Shown piece after piece: positions 25,198 to 29,852 of a stretch of 29,852 nucleotides of DNA. The stretch's first letter is position 1, and every line of letters begins with the position of its first letter. The translations under genes and the position numbers were made by a program. The notes below the pieces were generated by a model. The model made no database searches. It was not told where the DNA came from and saw only the letters and a list, made by a program, of their open reading frames with translations. The DNA is from CAWULT01 sp963923455 (GTDB lineage Bacteria; Acidobacteriota; Vicinamibacteria; Vicinamibacterales; UBA2999): assembly GCA_963923455.1 (NCBI GenBank), contig CAWULT010000051.1, positions 1 through 29,852 on the forward strand, read 5' to 3'.

Positions 25198-25223
25198 GCG
25201 CGCGGCGGTGTCTCGCCGCGCGC
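25198..25223. terminator. Strong hairpin after the cytochrome c gene
   Basis: GCGCGCGGCG and CGCCGCGCGC form a perfect ten-base-pair stem with a GTGTCT loop. It lies 20 bases after the cytochrome stop and before the end of the convergent transferase gene. It is followed by a C-rich, not T-rich, run. Confidence 0.45.
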
Positions 25224-25264
25224 TGCCCCCTCGCCCCGCCGGTTCCCTACGTTCAAACCCACGC

Positions 25265-25930
25265 TCAGCAGGTCCCCCTGCGCACCCAGGCCGAGGTCCG
25301 CGGCGCGCGGACGCGCCGCAAGTCGTCGGGCACGTCGACGTCCCGGAGCGGCGGCAGCAGACGCACCGTGAGGCCGGCGGCGCGCGCGCGGGCCCGCGTC
25401 TCGTCCAGCACGCTCGGAGTGCCCCACGCGACGCCGTCGAAGACGTCCGGCACGTGCGTGGACGCGACGAGGTAGTACCCCCCGTCGAGCGCGGGGCCAA
25501 GGACGAGCGCACCGGGGTCGGCCGCGAGCGCGGCGAACGCCGCCTCGACGACGGCGGGCTGGATGTCGGGCAGGTCCGATCCCACGAGCACGACCGCGCG
25601 CGCGCCGCCGGCGAATGCGGCGCCCATCAGCGCGCGCATCCGCGCGCCGAGGTCACCGTCGCCCTGCGCGATCACGGCCACGCCCGGCGGCACGAGCGCG
25701 CGGACGTCGTCGACGGCAGCGGGCGGGTCCACGGCCACGAGACGGGGCACCCCGGGGACGCTGACGCCGTCGAGCGTGTCGAGCAGGAGCGCCGCGAGCA
25801 GGGCCGGATCGGACGCCAGGCCCAGGGCGTCGAACAGGCGCCGCTTGCCGGGCGCCGATGGCGCGCGCGCCAGGACGGCGACTACGCGGGCGCCGTCCGC
25901 GCGGCCGTCCGCTTCTGGACCACCCACCAT
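25265..25930 (-). CDS. TIGR04282/DUF2064-type glycosyltransferase
   Basis: The 221-residue protein has a nucleotide-sugar transferase fold with VVAVLARAPSAPGKRRL, VVLVGSDLPDIQPAVVEAAF and LGPALDGGYYLVA. These belong to the family called rSAM/selenodomain-associated transferase 1, some members of which are linked to arsenosugar biosynthesis. Residues near the C-terminus (LLPPLRDVDVPDDLRRV) also fit. The best start is ATG 25930 (or GTG 25927), which overlaps the msrQ end by 49 bases; no ribosome site is clear. The frame is open far upstream, but that part is shadow of msrQ and msrP. The paired family, transferase 2, is encoded at 27488-28186. No radical-SAM partner is in the window. Confidence 0.82.
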   Translation of the reverse strand: MVGGPEADGRADGARVVAVLARAPSAPGKRRLFDALGLASDPALLAALLLDTLDGVSVPGVPRLVAVDPPAAVDDVRALVPPGVAVIAQGDGDLGARMRALMGAAFAGGARAVVLVGSDLPDIQPAVVEAAFAALAADPGALVLGPALDGGYYLVASTHVPDVFDGVAWGTPSVLDETRARARAAGLTVRLLPPLRDVDVPDDLRRVRAPRTSAWVRRGTC

Positions 25931-26487
25931 ACGCGCAGCCCGAGCAGCACCACGAGGCCGGCGGCCCACCGGCGCGGCTCCGTGATGTCGGCCTTGACGA
26001 GCCACCAGAAGTGCACCACGCCCAGCAGGGCCGCCGCATACGCGAGCCGGTGCAGCGACTGCCACTTCCGCCCGAGCGTGCGGATCGAGAACCGGTTCGA
26101 CGTGGCGGCCAGCGCCAGCAGGATCAGGAACGCGGCCATGCCGACGGTGATGAACGGGCGCTTGAACACGTCCTCGACCATGAAGCCGGCGTCGAAGTAG
26201 TGGATGAAGACGACCCACGTCAGCAGGTGCAGGACCACGTAGAAGAACGCGAACAGGCCCAGCATGCGGCGGAGGCGGATCACGTCGTTCCAGCCAGTCA
26301 CCCGCCGGATGGGCGTGATCGCCAGCGAGGCGAACAGGCAGGCCAGCGTCCAGGTGCCCGTCTGATCGGTGATGTAGTCGCCCGGGTTGGCCGTCAGGTC
26401 GCTGGTGTAGAACCCGTGGACGAGCGCCGCGGCGGGCAGGGCCGCCGCGGCGAAAACGAGGGGCTTGATGACGGAGATGGCTTTCAA
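25882..26487 (-). CDS. msrQ: MsrQ haem-binding membrane subunit of methionine sulfoxide reductase
   Basis: About 201 residues with six predicted spans of the ferric-reductase-like type. MsrQ passes electrons from the quinone pool or flavin to periplasmic MsrP. Candidate haem-ligand His residues lie in VVLHLLTWVVF and in the SLHRLAYAAALLGVVHFWW segment. Other family features are SDLTANPGDYITDQTGTW and LASLAITPIRR-type residues (FASLAITPIRRVTG). No ATG or GTG begins the protein near the msrP stop. The TTG at 26487 gives the normal family length; a CTG at 26496 is another choice. It starts 20 bases after the msrP stop. The open frame continues back to 26775 only as msrP shadow. The stop is TAG. 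Confidence 0.85.
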   Translation of the reverse strand: MKAISVIKPLVFAAAALPAAALVHGFYTSDLTANPGDYITDQTGTWTLACLFASLAITPIRRVTGWNDVIRLRRMLGLFAFFYVVLHLLTWVVFIHYFDAGFMVEDVFKRPFITVGMAAFLILLALAATSNRFSIRTLGRKWQSLHRLAYAAALLGVVHFWWLVKADITEPRRWAAGLVVLLGLRVWWVVQKRTAARTAPA

Positions 26488-26507
26488 GGCATCCAGGGTC
26501 CCGAGCG

Positions 26508-27467
26508 CTAGAAGTTCTTGCGGAGGTCCATCCCGGCGTAGAGGCTCTGCACCTGGTCGGCGTAGCCGTTGAACATCTGCGTCTGGCGGTTCGCGATGAA
26601 GCTCGGCAGGCGTCGCTCGCGCGCCTGGCTCCACCGCGGGTGATCCACCATCGGGTTGACGTTGGCGTAGAAGCCGTACTCGTTGCGCGCCATCGCCTGC
26701 CACGTGTTGAGTGGCTGGTTCTCGACGAACCGCATCTTGACGATGGACTTGATGTTCTTGAAGCCGTACTTCCACGGCACGACCAGTCGGATCGGCGCGC
26801 CGTTCTGCGCGGGCAGCACTTCACCGTAGAGGCCCACGGCGAGGATCGTCAGCGGGTGCATCGCCTCGTCGAGGCGCAGGCCCTCGCGGTAGGGCCACTC
26901 GAGCAGGTCGGTCCGCTGCATCGGGAAGCGACTGGCGTCCTGGAGGGTCGTGAACTCGACGAACTTCGCCTTCGAGGTGGGCTCGGCCTTCTTGATGACG
27001 TCGGCCAGCGGGATGCCGACCCAGGGAATCACGAACGACCATGCCTCGACGCAGCGGAAGCGGTAGACGCGCTCCTCGAGCGTGTAGGGCTTGATGAAGT
27101 CCTCGAGCTGGTAGTTGCCCTTGTTCTTGACCTCGCCCTCGACGCTGACCGTCCACGGCTGGGCCTTGAAGTTCTTGGAGTTCTTCTTCGGCCCGTCACC
27201 GGCGCCCGGGGCGAACTCGTAGAAGTTGTTGTAGCTGGTGATGTAGTCGTAGGCGCTCGGAGCCTCGGTGGTGCTGAGCGGGCTCTTGCGCACGTTCGGC
27301 AGCTTGGGAAGGCCGCCCCCCTGCGCCGCGAGTTCCGCGTCCCACGAACTCAGTCCGGCGGCGACGAGCGCCGCGGCCGAAGCCTGGATGAACTCCCGGC
27401 GTTTCAGGTACAGGCCCTTCGGGGTGATCTCTGACGAGCGGATATCCGGCGCCTGTTTGATCAGCAT
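26508..27467 (-). CDS. msrP: MsrP molybdopterin-dependent methionine sulfoxide reductase
   Basis: The 319-residue protein has a twin-arginine signal (KRREFIQASAAALVAAG, about 22-38) and is exported folded with its cofactor. The sulfite-oxidase-type Moco domain has the molybdenum-ligand Cys at C139 in YRFRCVEAWSFVIPWVG. Family motifs LEWPYREGLRLDEAMHPL, GAPIRLVVPWKYGFKNIK and the final ADQVQSLYAGMDLRKNF are present. It repairs oxidised methionine in periplasmic proteins. msrQ follows. It needs molybdenum cofactor, which the modABC genes at 16303-18896 help supply. The ATG at 27467 has no ribosome site but has TATAAT six bases upstream, suggesting a leaderless mRNA. Confidence 0.95.
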   Translation of the reverse strand: MLIKQAPDIRSSEITPKGLYLKRREFIQASAAALVAAGLSSWDAELAAQGGGLPKLPNVRKSPLSTTEAPSAYDYITSYNNFYEFAPGAGDGPKKNSKNFKAQPWTVSVEGEVKNKGNYQLEDFIKPYTLEERVYRFRCVEAWSFVIPWVGIPLADVIKKAEPTSKAKFVEFTTLQDASRFPMQRTDLLEWPYREGLRLDEAMHPLTILAVGLYGEVLPAQNGAPIRLVVPWKYGFKNIKSIVKMRFVENQPLNTWQAMARNEYGFYANVNPMVDHPRWSQARERRLPSFIANRQTQMFNGYADQVQSLYAGMDLRKNF

Positions 27468-27474
27468 GGCAGGA

Positions 27475-27480
27475 TTATAG
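27475..27480 (-). promoter_or_regulatory. Putative -10 element of msrPQ
   Basis: A perfect TATAAT is separated from the msrP ATG by only CCTGCC. Transcription would begin at the A of the start codon. No good -35 is visible in the first codons of the divergent gene. Confidence 0.45.
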
Positions 27481-27487
27481 GCTCCTT

Positions 27488-28186
27488 TTGTCTGGCCACC
27501 CGCGCGTCTCGATCGTGGTCCCCGTGCTGGACGATGCCGACCAGCTGGCCCGCCTGCTGGCCACGCAGTCCAGGCACCCGTTCGTCGAGATGCTCGTGGT
27601 CGACGGTGGTTACGACGCCCGGCTGGACCATTTGGCCGGCCCCCGGCCGGACGTCCGGGTGATTCGGGCCCCCCGCGGCCGGGCGAGCCAGATGAATGCC
27701 GGGGCCGCCTGCGCCCTCGGTGACTGGCTGCTGTTCCTGCACGCCGACTGCCGGCTGCCGCCGGGGTGGGTCGAGGCCCTGCTGGCCGCCCCGGCGGAGG
27801 CCACCGGCGGCTGGTTCCGCTTCGCGCTCGACTCCCGGGCCTGGCAGGCGCGGGTCATCGAACGGGGCGTCGCCTGGCGGGTGCGCTGGCTGCGGCTGCC
27901 CTACGGCGACCAGGGCCTGTTCGTCCGGCGGGAGGTGTTCATCCGCCTGGGCGGCTATCCGCTCCAGCCCTTGATGGAGGACGTGGCCTTCGCGCACCGG
28001 CTCGTCCGGGAGGGCCCGGTCTGGGAGCTCGACCTGGCGCTGGTGACCTCGGCCCGGCGCTGGGAGCGCGACGGCTGGTGGCGCCGAAGCGCGCGCAACC
28101 TCGTGCTGGTCACCTTCTACGCGCTGGGCGTGGCGCCCGACTGGCTGGCTCGCGCGTACGAGGGCGCCCGCCGGACGAGGCCTTAG
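27488..28186 (+). CDS. TIGR04283-type family 2 glycosyltransferase
   Basis: The 232-residue GT-A protein has VSIVVPVLDDADQLARLL at the N-terminus, RGRASQMNAGAACALGDWLL, the metal-binding LHADC and the acceptor-side segment YGDQGLFVRREVFIRLGGYP followed by PLMEDVAFAHRLV. These match the family called rSAM/selenodomain-associated transferase 2. No signal peptide is seen; a hydrophobic stretch near the end (RNLVLVTFYALGVAP) may touch the membrane. The start is TTG at 27488, as no ATG or GTG precedes the fold. It lies 20 bases from the divergent msrP start. Its TAG overlaps the stop of the convergent SpoIID-domain gene. Confidence 0.85.
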   Translation: MSGHPRVSIVVPVLDDADQLARLLATQSRHPFVEMLVVDGGYDARLDHLAGPRPDVRVIRAPRGRASQMNAGAACALGDWLLFLHADCRLPPGWVEALLAAPAEATGGWFRFALDSRAWQARVIERGVAWRVRWLRLPYGDQGLFVRREVFIRLGGYPLQPLMEDVAFAHRLVREGPVWELDLALVTSARRWERDGWWRRSARNLVLVTFYALGVAPDWLARAYEGARRTRP

Positions 28187-29748
28187 CGGGCCGCCCGCCA
28201 GTCGCCAGCCTGCGACACCGCGTGCGCGAAGCATGCTTCGGCCCGCGCCTCGGCCTCACGCTGCGCGACGGCCGACACCGCCGCGGTCAGCTCCGCGTCG
28301 GACGGGCACCGCACCCGCGCGTCGGCCGCCGGGACAGGGCCGGGAGCGCTTCGCGCGAAGTAGCGGCCGGCCCCGACCCGCAGCCACGCCGGACGCCCGT
28401 CGAACGCCGGGGCGACCAGCACCTCGGCGACGGCCCGCCGCACCGCCGGCTCGAGACCGTCGCGCTGCGCCAGCACCTCGGCGGGCGCGAGATCGACGGA
28501 CGCCCCGCGCGTGACGGCGCTCACCCACCACGGCTGGCCCGTCGCCGCCCGGAACTCGTCGAGCGAGGGATGCAGGGTGATCGTCAACGGGGCGACGGAC
28601 GTCCCGAGGCGCATCGACAGCTCTGCGTGCGCGAGCTCGGCGAGGCGCTCGACCTCGTCCGCCCGCACGGCCCCGCCGCGCGGCACCCGCACGACGACAC
28701 GGGTCGTGGCGACCGGTACGGCCGCGCCGGCGCGTACGCCGTCGGCGGGGCCGGCAGCCGCCACGCCCGCCGGCCCGGCCGGACGCACGGGTGGCCGGGC
28801 GACTGGCCGGCCGCGGTCGGCACCCGCGTCGAGACGGCGCAGCTCGAGGCCCGGAAAATACTGCGCCAGGATGGCGGCGACGCTCTCGCCGCGCAGTGCC
28901 CGCCGTCCCGCGCCGATCACGCACATGCCGACGCCGTGACCGTAGCCACGCCCGCTGAATCGCAGGCGATCACCCTGCCGGCTCACCGTGAACGCGGTGC
29001 TCTTCAGCTCGGCCGGGCCGAGCGCCAGGCGGAACCGGTCGCCGGTCATCACCTCGGGCGCCACCCCGTCCAGCCGCAGGCGCGCGACACGGCCCGACGC
29101 GTTGCGGGCGTCGACGCGAACGTCGGTGAGGCGGCCCGCGGCACCCACCCGTGCCAACGCATCCTCCACCTCGGCCAGCGTCCGCTCCAGCGTCCAGGGC
29201 GCGTCCTGGTCGTGCACGTCGTCGGCGGCCGACCGCAGGTACGGGAGGCGCAGCTGCGGCCACAGCTCGTCCGCGCTCTCGGACCGGCCGCCGCAGGAGG
29301 CCGAGTAGAAGATCTCCGCGGGCTGACCGCGCCACGTCAGGATCTGGCCGGCCGTGGCGAGCGCCGCCCGCCGCGTCGCGGACGTGGCGGCGCGCAGCAC
29401 CTGGCAGTGCGTGGAGTCGCAGAGGTCGAAGCCCTCGCCCTCGTGGCGCCGGGCGTTGAAGACGGCGAATGTCCGGATGGCGATGGCCAGGGCCTGCTGC
29501 GCCGCCTCGGGGGCACCGGGCTCGCCCTCGCCGGCGAGCACGCGCGCCACGTAGGTCTCGAGCGGCACGCCGGCCACCGGGCCCGAGCTGCCGCGCGGCG
29601 CCACGCGGACGTCGCGGCCTGCGCTGGCCCGCCCGAGGTCGCCGTCGGTGGCGTCGGGGCCCGGGCCCTGGGCGGACGGCGCCGCGGCCTGGAGCACCAG
29701 CAGCCCCAGGGCGACGAGCCCGCGCAACGGACGTCCGGGCCGCGTCAT
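28183..29748 (-). CDS. SpoIID/LytB-domain protein with degenerate peptidase-MA-like C-terminus
   Basis: The 521-residue protein has a signal peptide ending near APSAQG (about 27). The SpoIID domain (about 60-305) has VPLETYVARVLAGEGEPGAP with E74, ALAIAIRTFAVFN, CDSTHCQVL (C110, H114, C115), FYSASCGGRSE and FSGRGYGHGVGMCVIGA. SpoIID-type proteins cleave or trim peptidoglycan glycan strands. After a Pro/Ala linker (310-345) comes a domain (about 350-470) resembling a peptidase-MA gluzincin: LTITLHPSLDEFRAATG, then VRRAVAEVLVA and GRPAWLRVGAGRYFA. The HExxH expected at about 437-445 is lost, so it should be inactive. The ATG at 29748 begins the signal peptide; a GTG at 29763 is possible. The TAA stop overlaps the convergent transferase stop. 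Confidence 0.85.
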   Translation of the reverse strand: MTRPGRPLRGLVALGLLVLQAAAPSAQGPGPDATDGDLGRASAGRDVRVAPRGSSGPVAGVPLETYVARVLAGEGEPGAPEAAQQALAIAIRTFAVFNARRHEGEGFDLCDSTHCQVLRAATSATRRAALATAGQILTWRGQPAEIFYSASCGGRSESADELWPQLRLPYLRSAADDVHDQDAPWTLERTLAEVEDALARVGAAGRLTDVRVDARNASGRVARLRLDGVAPEVMTGDRFRLALGPAELKSTAFTVSRQGDRLRFSGRGYGHGVGMCVIGAGRRALRGESVAAILAQYFPGLELRRLDAGADRGRPVARPPVRPAGPAGVAAAGPADGVRAGAAVPVATTRVVVRVPRGGAVRADEVERLAELAHAELSMRLGTSVAPLTITLHPSLDEFRAATGQPWWVSAVTRGASVDLAPAEVLAQRDGLEPAVRRAVAEVLVAPAFDGRPAWLRVGAGRYFARSAPGPVPAADARVRCPSDAELTAAVSAVAQREAEARAEACFAHAVSQAGDWRAAR

Positions 29749-29776
29749 CGCCCGGCGACCCACGCCAGCGGCCCGG

Positions 29777-29852
29777 TCACAGCTTGCGCGTGCAGCCAGG
29801 ACGGCACTTGCACTGGATGATCATCTCGCCATCCGTGTAGTAGTCGTAGGTC
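29777..29852 (-). CDS. Cysteine-rich C-terminal end of a gene (partial)
   Basis: The frame runs in from the window edge and ends at TGA (29779-29777). It encodes a tail with DYYTDGEMIIQCKCRPGCTRKL-like content: the key part is three Cys in CKCRPGC followed by a basic end. The aromatic, acidic and Cys-rich make-up is unlike the Arg/Ala shadow frames here, which supports a real gene. It ends 28 bases before the SpoIID-protein start on the same strand, so the two may be in one operon. The function is not recognisable from 25 residues. Confidence 0.55.
   Translation of the reverse strand, partial: TYDYYTDGEMIIQCKCRPGCTRKL

Overview
This is a strongly GC-rich bacterial chromosome segment, densely packed with genes on both strands. 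I saw no rRNA, tRNA, CRISPR array, transposase or phage gene. The gene content suggests an aerobic soil acidobacterium of the Vicinamibacteria (Luteitalea-like) type. The clues are an M13 peptidase lipoprotein, a secreted PQQ-type dehydrogenase, a secreted protein of a kind I associate with that group, MauG-type and monohaem cytochrome lipoproteins, and MsrPQ. The taxonomy is inference from gene content, not from a marker gene. No gap between genes exceeds 300 bases; the largest, about 210 bases, lies between modA and the PilZ gene.

Region 1 (1-9128) opens with a REC-EAL cyclic-di-GMP regulator and a GH15 glycosidase gene broken by an in-frame TAG. Convergent to it is a tightly overlapping minus-strand operon, read from 9128 down to 3261: a PDZ pseudo-protease also cut by an in-frame TAG, a cation/proton-antiporter-like membrane protein, a 917-residue fusion of a cation/proton antiporter to a complete trehalose-6-phosphate synthase, and trehalose-6-phosphatase. 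The logic looks like osmotic stress: ion exchange and synthesis of the compatible solute trehalose are placed in one polypeptide. This fusion operon is the best candidate here for an undescribed system.

Region 2 (9248-11318) is a NarL-type two-component pair. Region 3 (11436-18896) is a long minus-strand run: modA-modB-modC molybdate importer, an excisionase-type HTH plus TOBE regulator, a PQQ-type sugar dehydrogenase, a secreted protein of unknown function and an M13 metallopeptidase lipoprotein, many joined by 4-base overlaps.

Region 4 (19106-23335) holds a degenerate REC-PilZ protein, a dksA-like plus macro-domain pair, and a GNAT acetyltransferase with a C-terminal cyclic-nucleotide-binding fold that overlaps a tandem universal stress protein gene. 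Region 5 (23360-28186) has a divergent MauG-like/cytochrome c pair, a TIGR04282-type transferase, MsrQ and MsrP, and a TIGR04283-type transferase. MsrP needs molybdenum cofactor, which links functionally to the modABC genes. Region 6 (28183-29852) is a SpoIID-domain protein with a degenerate peptidase-like tail and the cysteine-rich end of a further gene.
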